Assembly: GCF_949628215.1 (NCBI RefSeq)
Contig: NC_134279.1
Span: 49,030,266-49,094,265 of the forward strand
Source: Phalacrocorax aristotelis
Lineage: Eukaryota > Chordata > Aves > Suliformes > Phalacrocoracidae
Length of the DNA stretch: 64,000 nucleotides
Direction of reading: 5' to 3'
The notes beneath the pieces are model-generated. The model was not told where the DNA came from. It did no database searches and saw only the letters and a program-made list of their open reading frames with translations. Each line of letters starts with the position of its first letter. The stretch's first letter is position 1. Below, in pieces: positions 27,850-39,914 of this stretch. The position numbers were made by a program, and so were the translations under genes.

Positions 27850-28032
27850 AGCATAATTGGGAAAAAAAAGTTAAGATTGCGGAGCCACACATCCTAGAGG
27901 AGGGTATACCATTCCATGAATTTAATGTAGTGGTTCATAGAGATGGTGCCTTCTCTCCGTCATAATTTTTTCTATCTCTTATGCTCAATATCTTTGATAA
28001 TTGCCATACTGGTGCAAGTACACAAGTGAGCC

Positions 28033-28069
28033 CAGAGTCTGATCACTCTGTAGTTAAACTCAGACTCTG
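28033..28069. repeat. inverted repeat, 10-bp perfect stem
   Basis: CAGAGTCTGA at 28033-28042 pairs exactly with TCAGACTCTG at 28060-28069 across a 17-base loop. It lies about 180 bases from the 12-bp-stem hairpin at 27.82 kb. Confidence 0.65.
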
Positions 28070-28911
28070 AATTTCAGTGCAGATTTATGTGTTATTCTTA
28101 GGCACCACTGGTACTCATCACAAACCACTCAAAAAAGAACATTTCCTCAAAACATAAGTAATCAGGTTACCACCAGATCTACCTAATGAGACAACAGTTT
28201 GTTTCTTTCTCCCAGAGAGTGTTGCAGCAGTCATTTGACTTACAGAAACTGAACCTGGCTGATTTTGTTGAGGTAAAATGCAGAACCCACAAAAGCATCA
28301 GTGGCCATTTTTTCTGTAATATATGGGAAAGCTCAGTCTGGTTGTTTTGGGAATTAGGACAGGAAAGTAGAAGCCAAATGTCTTGTTCTTATTATAGGGC
28401 AGGTATGAGAAGGTTAGAATCTGAGGGTGATGAAAAGGAAAGGAGAGGCAAGGTGAAAATCACCTTTTAGATATTGAGAAGGAAGCTGTACTTGTAACAC
28501 TTTTGAAGAGGGGGAGAACAGGAAAAAAGAATCCTGCTTAAGAGTTTTCAAGGGAAACGGTCGATCATTTAACACTACGCAATTTGTATTTGGCTCCTGC
28601 TGTCTGATTCATAAAACATGTTTTCAGTGTGATTCTCCTCCTTTTGGTGGAGAAATCAAAGCCTCTTTCATAATTTTAGGAGAGAAACACAGTGTTTGAA
28701 TAAGTCAGACTCACTGCTGGAAGCTGTCCAAAGAACCTGTGATAACGCTCTGTAACAAAGACATGATTGAACCCATAAACACAGTAAAGAGCAAGAGGAA
28801 CCTTAGCATTCCTGGAAACAAATGGTCTGTTTTCTATTAATTTTGTTTTTTTTCATTAACTTTCAGTATATTGACAGATAAACAACGTGTGTTGTTCCTT
28901 TAAGACAAAAA

Positions 28912-28930
28912 AAGCTACTTTAAGTAGCTT
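28912..28930. repeat. tight hairpin, 8-bp stem with 3-nt loop
   Basis: AAGCTACT, then TTA, then AGTAGCTT, preceded by a short A-run. It is a near-perfect palindrome. No transcript evidence is visible. Confidence 0.6.
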
Positions 28931-31100
28931 CCTATTTCTAAACTATGGCAGGCAGAAAACATCCTACTGAGTATTGATTTTATTGGATGGCAGGACTAAA
29001 ACCTACTTTCAGATTTAAGTAAGGAATGTGAGCTTGGAGTCACATGCAGGGGCCATTTGACAGAATGACGCGATGGATACGTCCTTCGGTTGCTATGGTG
29101 ATGGCTCATCTGCTTATATGTCCAAGAAATAGGGCTTTTCATTATTTCCTCTAAGAAGAAAAACTGCTAACTCATAATAACAAAGTAATTTGTTTTTGCA
29201 CTATAGCACAGCTAATGCAAATACCATTGCTTGATTTTAATTTGGGCATGAAATTAATATCCTAAAGCAAATAATATGAACAAATAACTTTTCTATCCTC
29301 TACCTGGTTACTCCCATAGCATTTTTCACCACAGCAACTGTTTACCTCTTCTGTGACCCTCCAATATATCTGCAATAAATTGGATTTCTGGAATAACTGA
29401 CACAAGGTCCCAGAACACTGTGGTAACTTTAATAAATTTTATTTCAAAGTAGGATTTAATTATTTTTTTTTACCCTAGTCATCCAGATGTTAGAGCTGGA
29501 CAGATTTTACCAGCACTTTCTATTAATAGTTTCCAGAATATTTAAGTGAATTCTGCTCAGCTGTGGCCATGTTCTATTTCTGTTTGTTTTCTTCAAGTAC
29601 CCTCTGACCAGTCTCTATTAGTGGGAATGTTTACAAGAAGCTCATATGAAAAATGCATGGCTGGAGCTCCTGCAAATAACATTTTTTTAATGTAACAGGG
29701 AATATTTTTGTTAGAATTGCCTGCATTCACAGTCCAGGACCAGCAACACTAAGATGTGACTAATCAGATCAATTTTATGTGTCAATCAGAAGCAACTATT
29801 TGGTAGCACTTGATATTTTAACTCTTTTATTTGAGGTGCAATACTATGTTTCCTTAAGCAGTAGAAAAATCAGTAGAAGAATGTTAAACAAAAAAGCCAG
29901 AGGAAATCATGTTGTCTCTGCAAGTGATCTAAAACAAAAATTAAATTCTCTGTCAAGATGCTTTACAGATACATCAGCCATGCTACAATTAAATGTAGCT
30001 GTCACTTCATTTTAATATTCCTCATACTGTTTCAGAAATTCAGATAAAATAAATATCAAGAACAACATGATATGGAAAGTGTTACAGAAATTACAGACAT
30101 ATCTGCGAGGCATTGAAGCCATCTTCACATTCAACTCATTCAAAATCAGAATGCATGATTATGTAATTATATTAAATGCAGTAAGGGGCTCTATGGCCTC
30201 CAAAAAGAATTTTTTTAGATTAGTATATCAGTAATTGAACTGTGACACTTATTTCCAGATGTCCCCTTCATAAGTATGCCAGATAGAAAAACTAAGAAAT
30301 CTAAAAATACATTTTTGTTGGCATGCAGCCCCAAATCTGGAGGTACCTGTTGTAGAATAAGCCTGTTCACTTTGAATTAATTTTGATATTTTTAAATGAT
30401 TTGTCCCCCAGCTATATTGCATTACACTGCATGTTATAAATAAACTTATTACAGTAATGCACAGCTATACATTTTGGATAGCAATAGTCTTCCCTGATAC
30501 AATGGGAATTACTTTTTTTACAAGGAAAAGAGAATGCATGAATTTTCTCAAATGCCTGTGAACATGAACCTCCTAGTCATTATCTTAAATGCAGAGACAC
30601 ATCTTTATGTGATTTCTATAGATGGTGCATTTTATTATAATGATAGTTCCAAGGTTGCAAAATATACAATGACAGCTTTATGCAAATAGTAACTGTGACG
30701 ACACACACAATGAAGCAAGGATTTTTGGGAGCAACTAAGGATTTTCTCCCAGAGCCGTTCCCACTGCAAGGCACCTGTGCAAATTCTGTGGCATGTTAAG
30801 CTCTGCTAGGTGTTGCATAACATCTCAATCTCTCTTCCTAGTTTATAAATTATATTTAAATATAAGTAATCTGTTTATAAATCTGGGGTTTGTTTTCCTC
30901 AAAATTTTTTTACCCAATTTCTAAGTGTTGGCATAAGGCTAATAATATAAGACTTCTGACTGCATGTTTTTCTGCAGAGATAATCCCGATTAACCATCTG
31001 CTTCATGTTTGAGTAACTGTATGCCATGCTGCAGTTCCTACCAACTCACCCATTTTCCCCTCACAGTAACTTAATGGCTATACTGAGGTGAACAAATAAA

Positions 31101-32720
31101 TTTAAAGGCCTAAAGGTCCCTTGCCCTCTGAACTGTCTCATGCAGGTCAAGTGCACTGCCAATACATCTCTCTAGTCTGTGCCCAGCCACATTTCGCATG
31201 TCATCAGTCTCCGGCTAAATTTCTCCTGGTAGTCTGGAAGCAGAGCTTCTGATCTGGCAGGGAAGCTCTCCTAACCGCACAAAACACTGACCCCCTCACC
31301 TCCGTGCTGACGTTAGCAGATGTACACTGGGGACACGAGGGCCATCTGTGGTATCACTCACCAGTGCTGAGAAATCTCTGCTGGGTTCCCAGTGGTGACA
31401 TTTCTGTTTCTAATTTAGCCTCAGCTCCTGCTTTAACCAAGGTGATGTCAGTCACAACTGGCTCATCAGAATCCCTCTGGGCTGCAGCAGGCGCAGGTGA
31501 TCTACTTGGCCTACCATGTTTTGCCTGAAAGAATATGCTGGACTGTAACTGAAAATTGCCTTCCTGTTTGTCTTCCTGTGACAGACTGATCTTACCCACT
31601 TTTCTGTGATCCACATTCTTGTCAAGCACACCCACACACCCCAAACCCCACAGGAAATTGCTACAAATAAGCCATTGCCTGGCCTTTGTCTTGACCAAGT
31701 AGAAACCCACTTCTCCATGGGCCACACTCCTTACTTACTGCTTCTCTTCAGCAAATGCTCATGGACGCACACCGTACTTCAGCTTTTGGGTAGTATGCAC
31801 CTGCTCAGAACTCTGCAAAACAGTCTTGGTCTTCACTCTTAACATCCTGACATTCTGCTTCATGCAAACAGCGTACCCGGCACTGCACAGGAATATTATG
31901 CAGCCATCTTGGTCAAGGTAAAATGCAAAGACCTGGTGAAGAATCACGACATTGCTAGCTGAAGCCCAAGTGTTTGGGTGGATAGGGGAAAAAGGCATCT
32001 GGAGAAGGGGCGGTCAATTGCAGCTAAAGTTACGGGGCAGATGGCTGTCAAGGCAGTCCTGGGCCCAGGCTTCCTGAGGACAGCCATTTTGCTGGGCCCC
32101 TGGTTGCCATAGCAACAGGGGCTCCTGGCAGCAGGAGGCCTGACATGGCAGTGCAGGGTGAGCATTACATCCAGCTCAGGTGATCTGTTGTTCCTGAATA
32201 CCCTCAAGCTTTGAGGCACTCCCCAGCTAATCTGAGAGAGTAGAAGCAGAGCTGAGTGCAGGAAGGCAATTATTCATTGGTAGTCTGAGGTCTTTGTGGG
32301 CCTATACCTGGGCAAGGCTATATGTGCCTGTTCACATCTGCCTGCTGCTGTCTGAGAGCTTGAAGCTGTTCACAGGCCTAGTGCTTACTGTGTGATTTTG
32401 GCTCAGGTTGTGGTAGGAGTTTGAGCCCCATAGATAAGGCACCAACTGCCGTCAGGAGAGGTGGTGACAGACTTCCAGGCATGGAGGTCTGCAGCCTGTG
32501 TGCTTGCTTGGGGCACGCAGAACTAACATGCCCCAGGGCCAGTCACCCTCTGGAGGTTCGCAGAAGCTCCAGCCCAGCCTTTAAAATCCTAAACACGCTT
32601 GTCGACTCACATGCTGTGCAGTTGCAGTGGTATATGTACCTATATTGGCAGGATGCATATATAGTGGTGTATGTAATTGTATTTATCTTGTAGTTCACTG
32701 TGAAAGAGAAGAGAGCCTCA
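31101..32720. other. GC-richer island with open frames and an RFX site; possible unannotated promoter or exon
   Basis: This is the most GC-rich non-repeat stretch noticed in the window, set in AT-rich surroundings, and open frames overlap on both strands. On the minus strand one frame between 31998 and 31354 (about 215 codons) contains only two or three stops. The second block of that frame (31725-31354) reads as a hydrophilic, A/S/E-rich protein-like tail. A strong donor-like CA|GTAAGT lies on the minus strand at 31738-31733. A short minus-strand ORF (47 codons, 32087-31944) starts in good Kozak context just beside the X-box, but it ends in a different frame from the longer open stretch. I recognise no protein family. 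It could be the first exon or promoter of an unannotated gene, a lncRNA, a decayed pseudogene, or just composition-driven open reading. Confidence 0.3.
32103..32116. promoter_or_regulatory. perfect RFX X-box palindrome
   Basis: GTTGCCATAGCAAC fits the RFX-factor X-box consensus (GTNRCC, 0-3 bases, RGYAAC), with perfect GTTGC and GCAAC half-sites. RFX2/RFX3 sites of this kind typically lie within about 200 bp of the start of ciliary and testis genes. Here a minus-strand ATG at 32087 (CAAAATGG context) lies 15 bases to one side. A plus-strand ATG at 32144 (GACATGG) lies 27 bases to the other side, followed by a donor-like G|GTGAGC at 32158. The site match is seen directly; binding and promoter function are inferred. 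Confidence 0.6.
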
Positions 32721-35700
32721 GCCAGCAGTGGGAAAGCTTAGTTAAAGGCCAAGATTCTCTGGTGGGGTAGAAAGAGCTGTTATCACCTACACAGTGAGTG
32801 AATTTGGTTCTTGGGTCTGATTCATCATTCTGCTGCCTCAGTGTTGTTTTGATGTAAAAACAGGATGGTTCTAGATACGACATTTGCAGACCATTCCTTC
32901 CTAATGTGTTTTATTATGGCACTTCCTGAGGTTTGCTAGTGTGCTTCACCTTATGACAGAAAGTACAACGATAAATACATTTCCATGAGATTTTATCAGA
33001 GTTTGGTTTCCTTCAGAAGGGCAAGCTCATCAAACTTTACTGTTGTAGGGCATATCTCAGATCCTGAAGCAAATGTACACAGTTACAGGCAGACTGACAA
33101 CGGCAACATTTTCTGTGGCCTCTGAAAAGAGCTCTTTAACAATTTAGATGGCTGGGATTTTTCCAGTGCTCTTTTAAAATTTGCTGGCTGTAATTAAAAA
33201 ATAATACACAATATAATTACTATCCATTAGATAAAAGTGCATTCTGGGATCAAAATAACTCATCCCTGGACTGAAAGAGAGTTGTTTTACTAATTCCAAG
33301 TAGCTCTTTTCATTTTTATGGTACTATGCATTTGTAGGAAATGAAAACGGAACTCTTAACAATTTTTGAAAATTTTATTTTTTGTTCAATGAATCTTCAA
33401 AAAAAGGTAATTCATATGTTCACTATTTAAATTTATCTAGTTTTCTTAGGCACTCTAAGCCACCAAATTTTTAACCTTGTACTTTAAATTAAACAAGTAA
33501 TTTGTCACAAAGCCTTTACTATAATTTAAATAATCTTAAATGACAGCATATTTTTTGTTACATTAAAAAATATAATTAAATCCCAATCCAAATTGCATAT
33601 ATATTTTATTGTCCCCTGCACTCTAGTCTGTACGTCATACTGTGATGGAAATATGGGTTAGAAATTTTATAATTGCACACTGGCCAAACACATTGAAATT
33701 AAAAAAAAGTCACTTGAATTAAAACAGGCAATAGACACCAAATTAAACAATAATTTTATTGGAATTGAGTCTTAAATGTACATTTACAAAAACCTTCTCA
33801 GCTCCAGTAAGTAAAATTTCACTCACGGAGATGTCTCCACCCTTTTCTACATTAGGAATATTCAACTTATGCAGGCTCTATAAATTCCAGAAAGATTTTA
33901 AAAATTCATGTGCTTTCATATAACCACAGTGGTGTTTCGCTAAGCCAAAAGCTTGCAGTAACACTCCTCAAACACAGACACTTGACAAACCCATGCCTCA
34001 GTTTTCACACAAATCAGCTTAGACTCCTGCATGTTATTGAAGTTTCCTAAGAGTTCAGAAAATAAAAAAAAAAGTCATAACTGATTTTATGAGCTATTAC
34101 AGTGTGACATGAAGAAAGATTGTTAGTAATGTGTAAGGAAAAACTAAGATTGCAACAAGTATAATATTAGCTTAATAAAAAGGAAGTGTTAAATTTTCAG
34201 TGATTGTGTAAAGTTTTGAGATAATATTGGATAGCTTATATGTTAACATCTTGTGGATGGTTACAGTTAAATGCATATTTTCTGAGTGATGTTTTAGTAA
34301 AAAAGAGTAGGAGAATGATGTGCAAGCACCTTGGTTTAAGCATGGGGGAATGCAAAAACAGAAAACAAAAGAATAAAGGGTCTTTAATACCAATAGGTCT
34401 AAGAACCACTTCTAGTCATTGGGTTAGTTTAGAAGAGTTTGAACTTCCAAATAAGCAGCAGATTAATTATTCCACTCCTATGCCTTGGATGTCTCCAGCC
34501 TTGATGGAGTTCATTTACAGTGCAAAAATCCTACTGAGTTCAACGCTTACTGCATAGTGTGAGTAGATTTGCTTTTACCAGGTGAAAGAATGACTGCACA
34601 TGAGTAAGAACTTCATGTGCAGTTCCATACTGAAGAGGCTGCAGTTATGGGCTGCATGCCAGAACAATTTACTTAGCACATGGCTCACTCCCTTGCTATT
34701 TCTGGAAAGGTCCTACGAAAGAGCTTGGAGGCTTCTTATCTACAGTATGCACAGGATGCAATTATCCATGGGAATTTGAGTGGATAAAAATAGTTGCTAG
34801 TGCTTCTCATAAAGGAAAACAAGGCTAGGGAAATTATCTGAGAATTTGCTGAAGGCTAGGAAAAATCATACTGCCTTCATGAATACAGGTAGTTGCATCT
34901 TAGTACCCAAGAATCACCCCAAAATTGCACATCTTAAGCATGTCAGACTGCCCCCATAGCAGAATTAAGCTTTGTCAAAAACATACTGAGTGAAATTATA
35001 TCTTTTATTCAAGAAGGCATCTTGAGCTTGGTTTTGTTTTATTTTGTTTTGAATTCTTGGTTCAGTTCTAATATGCTCCTATATTTTAAAAGCCCTGTTT
35101 CTTCTATATGTGTATGAAAATGTGTACTTTTTAGGGTTGCAAAGGTTTAGCTGACAATTGTTATGCATATTTGAAGTTACTGCATATTATTGGGTTGGTT
35201 TGGTTTTAATTTTCAAAACACTGATTTGGAGACAATGTAAAGGCAGTGACAAGTTGATCCAAATCAAAATTGATAGCTCTAAAACACTGAAACTTTCAGA
35301 AATAATTCATAATCCTGGGACTGTTACGTAAGGAGAGTACAGATAAAATTTGTTGAGAGTTGTATGCTGCTGTAAAATCTTGAATGATCTTATTAAATCA
35401 AATACATCAAATTCTCTTATTATACTGGCACATATGTCTTCTCTTCAGGTTGCTACTAATGGCTGTCCCCACGTGAAGTCTTGAAGTATCCTCATGCTTC
35501 CACAGTCAGACCTCTGGGTCTGACTTGCAATAAATACTTCCTGAAAGGGCATTTCACCACCTGTAGTGTAGCTGCTGCTCTTAATTTGTACAAAAGGTTG
35601 TACAGACCCATACAAAGGAGAGTTTCTTTAGTATTTTGCTCATTCAGATGTGCACGTGTGCTGGAAGTGATGCACTCATGATGCCCTGCAGGCCTTCCAG

Positions 35701-38437
35701 GATCTATAGGATCCATAGTCAAAATGAGTGATGTTTGTTGTACAATCATCTTTATTTTAATATTATAAATATTCAGGACGGAAAAAAACAGGACTAGAAA
35801 TTATCTAAGGGAAAAAAAGCCCTAAATAGTTGGAAGGATAACATCTGGGTTTATTTCTTAGGTGAAACTATTTTTTAATATATGTAATATATCTAATTAT
35901 TTGGCAATTCAGTAATGTTATTAAATTTATTGTATTATTTTATTTGTTTTGTATTTTAATTAAAAAAAATTTCATTAGTACTGAATAGTAATAGAATTAT
36001 CAGTAAGGACAATTTACATGCAGTTCCTTCACTGTGCTTTCCTCATACTGCCTCATCCTCCATAGGATTCTTTGCAAATAGTAGATGAAAAGAATGACAG
36101 AGTGGAGGTGTTAAAAGACAGTTGGGTGGTGTATCCACTCAACTATTTACAATGTATTTTACATCCAAGTGATAAAGGAACAGTGAAGTTTATGGGAGCT
36201 TCTTGTTGTGCTGTTGAACATGAGAGAAGTACATGGAGAGTGGTTTCCTGGTTTTCAAATATGTATCTCGGTATAGATCTAATTTCAGCATGATTATATT
36301 TGTTGTTTTTCACCAACAGTTACAGGAGAGTGTCACTCTTCACTGGAAAAGAAAAAGTAAATGTCTAGTCCTCCAAGTTTTCAGGAAGGATTGAAAATAC
36401 AAATATGATTGCATCTTAAAGACCTGAAAATGGAAGGCAAATTAAAGTAGTCTATTTGTATTATTATTTGAAATCACATTTTTGTTTAATGCCATTTTCA
36501 GGTTTTTGTGTGCCCGATTCATGGTTTGTGAAGAATTAGGGCCGGCAATCCCAACTTCCAGAGTGACCCAGGGGACCAATTGCAGTCTATTCCTTCTAAT
36601 TCTGATTGTCTCGCTCCTTTTTTTCCATTCATGGAGTAATTTTGTGTAGGGACAATTTATCCTACACTATTTGCAAGTAAAAGCACATGTGTATTTGATG
36701 GCTGGTTAAAGGAATGATTTGTGCTGCCTCTGTCATTTATTAGTGAAGTGTAGCCATCCCAGGAGTGTAATTCCTGTTGCAATGGAGTAGTAATGCATAT
36801 CAATGTTAAACAAATTTTTACTGCATGAAAGGAAAAATATACTAGGTTAACTCTAAAACAGAGGAGGGTCCTTTAGGCAGGAAGAATTTAATAACTCAGG
36901 TTTGAATTTGGACATAACTTACCTGTTCTTTCATGGTGTGTCCTTTAAAAAAAGACAAATAGTGGTGCCATGATGATACATTTTGTCTGAAAGAGACCAC
37001 AATGTCCTCCAATCTTCCATAATAAAATTGGACTAGTATTGACTATCACGACTGGATAAAATTCACTGATATCACTTAAAAAGTTTTCATTCAGATGTCC
37101 TGTTCAAATACCAACAAATTCAAACTTGCTTTACTTGCAAGATATGCTGACATAAATGTGAGACAGCACATTTCAGCAAAAGGTGTGGTGGTGTTTTAGT
37201 ATAAATTACTCACATTCTATTTCATCTCATCTCCAGAGTTAAAATACTTGCTTTTTAGAAGCAGCAAAACGTAGAAAATTCTAAATTTCTGTATCTGAAA
37301 ACTAATGAAATTCTGCCAGTTATATTTACTTTCTGTTGCTGCAAGCCTTGAAAATAAGAAAAAACTTCAGAGGATCTGCTGTCACGACTCAGTTGAAATC
37401 CATTAATACCTTGATCCCTGGTATTAGCAATTGTGCTTCATGTTGCCTAGGAAAGGAAGGAGTCAGGACTAATAGACAGTAAAATGAAACAGGGGTGGCT
37501 TTTACTAGGGATTTAGTGTGGTCCATGCCCACCAGAACTTCATAAACACCAGTAAAATATTTCAGACTTGTTTGCCTCTTCCACTAAGTGTGCGTGGTGC
37601 TTCTGCTAGCACCAAGCCCAGCACTGCAACACATCAGATCAGGAGGTATACCCTGGAGTGGGAAGTCTGCTGTGCCTGCAGAGTAGCCACAGTGGTGGTC
37701 ACTGTGCCTCTCTTCAAGCTGGCAGAGAGAAGCATGTAGAAAATGAGGCTGAGAGAGAAGGGAGATCTACTACAGGGTGATTTTCAAGGTAGCACCCATT
37801 CTTTTCTGGTTTTCTACATATGGCAGCAGCAATCCTTGTCTTATTGGTAACAACAAGTAACCTTATTGTTTTAGTTTATAAGGTATTGTTCTATCTCACC
37901 TCCACAGAGCATGCATGCACACACACGCGCGCACATGTGAAGTCCATTCCAAAATTTTATGTTGACTTCTCCACCAGCTAGAAAGCATTAGGATTGAATG
38001 AAATGAAATGAAAAATAGGATAACAGGGGAAATACAAGCCCAGTAGTTCAGTGTAGCTCAGTTTGGTGTTGACAAAACAAATGTAATACATATGATTGTC
38101 AAACAGTCATTCCCTATGGCTGTTACTTTTTACTGAATGCAAACTCAATTTTCATAGCTGCCTAGAATTATATATACCCGGCTGTATCCAAACATACTTG
38201 GAATGCATTATCAGGGTTCTCCCTGAATGTTTTCTTCTTCCAAAATAGAAGGAAGAACTGAAAACAAGAAAGTCTCACAGTCAAATGCTAAACTGCTGTT
38301 CTCAGTATCATGGAACTCTGCCCAAAGATTGTGATGCTGAAGAAGAAAACTAAAAAATAAAGTAACTGATGCAGCTGAAACTGAACTCCTGTGTAAGAAT
38401 GCTTTCATGGGGCTACAGACACTGCTCTGAATTTCCT
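32721..38437. other. non-coding DNA, no gene recognised
   Basis: Mostly AT-rich DNA with TTTTG-type and A/T tracts. The 105-codon plus-strand open frame near 34.24-34.56 kb has no recognisable motif. A GC-richer patch at about 37.38-37.80 kb begins TGTCACGACTC and may be an old repeat, possibly an ERVL-type LTR, but no matching end or target duplication was found. Confidence 0.55.
37909..37939. repeat. 31-bp alternating purine-pyrimidine tract (CA/CG rich)
   Basis: Uninterrupted purine-pyrimidine alternation passing through GCATGCATGC, CACACAC, CGCGCGC and ACATGTG. Such tracts, especially with a CG core, favour left-handed Z-DNA under negative supercoiling. It is the only tract of this kind noticed in the window. 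Confidence 0.85.
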
Positions 38438-38959
38438 TGTGGGATATCTGGAAAGCAAAGGGCACGTAGTGAACAATCCAGACTCAGACTGTGTGGACTT
38501 AATCTGCCTGTGAACAAGAAGGCCTCAAGGATGTTGCAAGATAAAACCAATGTATGCAGCTATTGCTAACAAATGTGATTTTGTATTTTCCAAGACTTAC
38601 AAGGTGGCATTGTACAAACTTACTGTGGGGACGTGCAGGATGGCATTACGTCTTCCTAATAAGTTGCAAATTCCAAGGTTGGCCACAGGCACTACTCTGT
38701 CAATAGGGGCCGCATCCCATACCATCGGCGGGAGTGTCTCGTTACAGTGTAGCAAAACCAGGACAATCCACATTCAGGAGTTGCTGATGCTGCTAGTGGC
38801 TATCCTTATGATGAAGCCCAAGGCTTGTGTACAATTAACAATAGGCTTGTGTGTAATAAGGTGATTACAGAGCTATATTAACCGTGCTGTGTCTGTAATA
38901 AACTGGCATTTGCTTGATCGTATTGGTCGTGAGCAGTGTCCCTGACTTCCGCGTCAGCA
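38438..38959 (+). mobile_element. solo LTR, ERVK/alpharetrovirus-like (522 bp)
   Basis: The element begins TGTGGGATATCTGG and ends GCGTCAGCA. It is flanked on both sides by the identical 6-bp target duplication TTTCCT (38432-38437 and 38960-38965), which fixes the ends exactly. A TATATTA box at 38874-38880 is followed only about 16 bases later by the poly(A) signal AATAAA at 38897-38902, so the R region is very short. This compact arrangement and the 6-bp duplication are typical of avian alpharetrovirus-like (ERVK-class) LTRs. No internal viral genes are present, so it is a solo LTR. The perfect duplication suggests a fairly recent insertion. Overlapping open frames (66 and 104 codons) are not genes. 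Confidence 0.88.
38874..38902 (+). promoter_or_regulatory. LTR TATA box and poly(A) signal
   Basis: TATATTA at 38874-38880 and AATAAA at 38897-38902 lie within one helical neighbourhood. Both belong to the ERVK-like solo LTR at 38438-38959. The pair could start or end plus-strand transcripts in the DNA downstream of MTNR1A. Confidence 0.6.
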
Positions 38960-39613
38960 TTTCCTTATTTGTGTATTTCTACTATCAATGGAATTATTTT
39001 CATTTCATCTGCCCGCACTATCATCATTCTGCCCTCAACTATGATTAGAAGGTTACTTTGTAATAACCAATATTTGTCTTTAGTTGTGACCCAGTGGTGC
39101 TCTGCAGAGTAATTTATGACAACGTTCAACAGCCTCTTGTCTTGCCTTTCTGAGTATACATACTCATTTGTGAAAAACAGTGACAGTTGTTTTTATGATC
39201 GGTGTATTGGTGTTTTTATGCAAGCAATGTCCTAAATAAGAAGAGTATGAAAAATTGTTCTCATTATTTGAAAGTTATTCTGGAGATTTGATAATATTTT
39301 ATTTCAAGTTTCAATACAAATGTTACTCTGCTGTTTCTTTGACAACCAGCTGGATTTTTTATTTTGAATCCTTCTACTTGCTGAGAAATCCATTAGGTAG
39401 TATTACCTGTATTATGAAAACCCTTCTTAGACATCAAGGAAACATTCTGATAAGATAAATTAACAGAAAAAAAATTGAGAGAGCTGTTGTTTTACTGTAT
39501 TAATAAGGAAACATACCGATTAGGTAATTCTTTCAGGATACTGTCCTAATTACTCTGAAAACACTTTTTCTAACACTAGTTTCTAACAACAGTGAAGTAA
39601 TTGCATAAGAGGG

Positions 39614-39651
39614 GTTCTGTCTTTTGATTACTGTTCTGTCTTTTGATTACT
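39614..39651. repeat. perfect 19-bp tandem duplication
   Basis: GTTCTGTCTTTTGATTACT occurs twice head-to-tail (39614-39632 and 39633-39651) without a mismatch. This is a recent-looking small duplication, probably from replication slippage or template switching. Confidence 0.95.
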
Positions 39652-39886
39652 GTTTTCCCAGACAACATTTTTCTAGCAATATGTGAATAAAATGCAAGAT
39701 CTGTCTTGAAGGAGTAAAACAGAAACTATAAAAGAAAAGAGATAGGAGAGTCCTATTTAGGACCAGACTGACTGCCTGGCCCTCAGATTCCTGACTAATA
39801 GCAGACACCTGTGTAATAGACCTTGGAAGTCTTTTTGGGGTGACAAAATGCCTACCCTGTATCTTCATGTTTCAGGGGCCTCCCAT

Positions 39887-39914
39887 AACAAAACAAAACA
39901 AAACATAACAAAAG
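39887..39914. repeat. (AAAAC)n simple repeat
   Basis: Short pentanucleotide tract of AAAAC units with one interruption. An ordinary microsatellite. Confidence 0.75.

Larger units (their letters stand above)
20792..31100. other. non-coding DNA with a few structured patches
   Basis: No gene is recognised in this 10-kb stretch. The 133-codon open frame on the minus strand near 26.1-26.5 kb has no motif and lies in AT-rich DNA. It is judged to be chance. Separate entries describe the decamer repeat near 23.85 kb, the hairpins near 27.8, 28.0 and 28.9 kb, and a weak X-box-like site near 29.09 kb. Confidence 0.55.

Noticed and set aside
38369..38864. Two overlapping plus-strand open frames (66 and 104 codons)
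   Set aside because: They fall in or across the solo LTR at 38438-38959.
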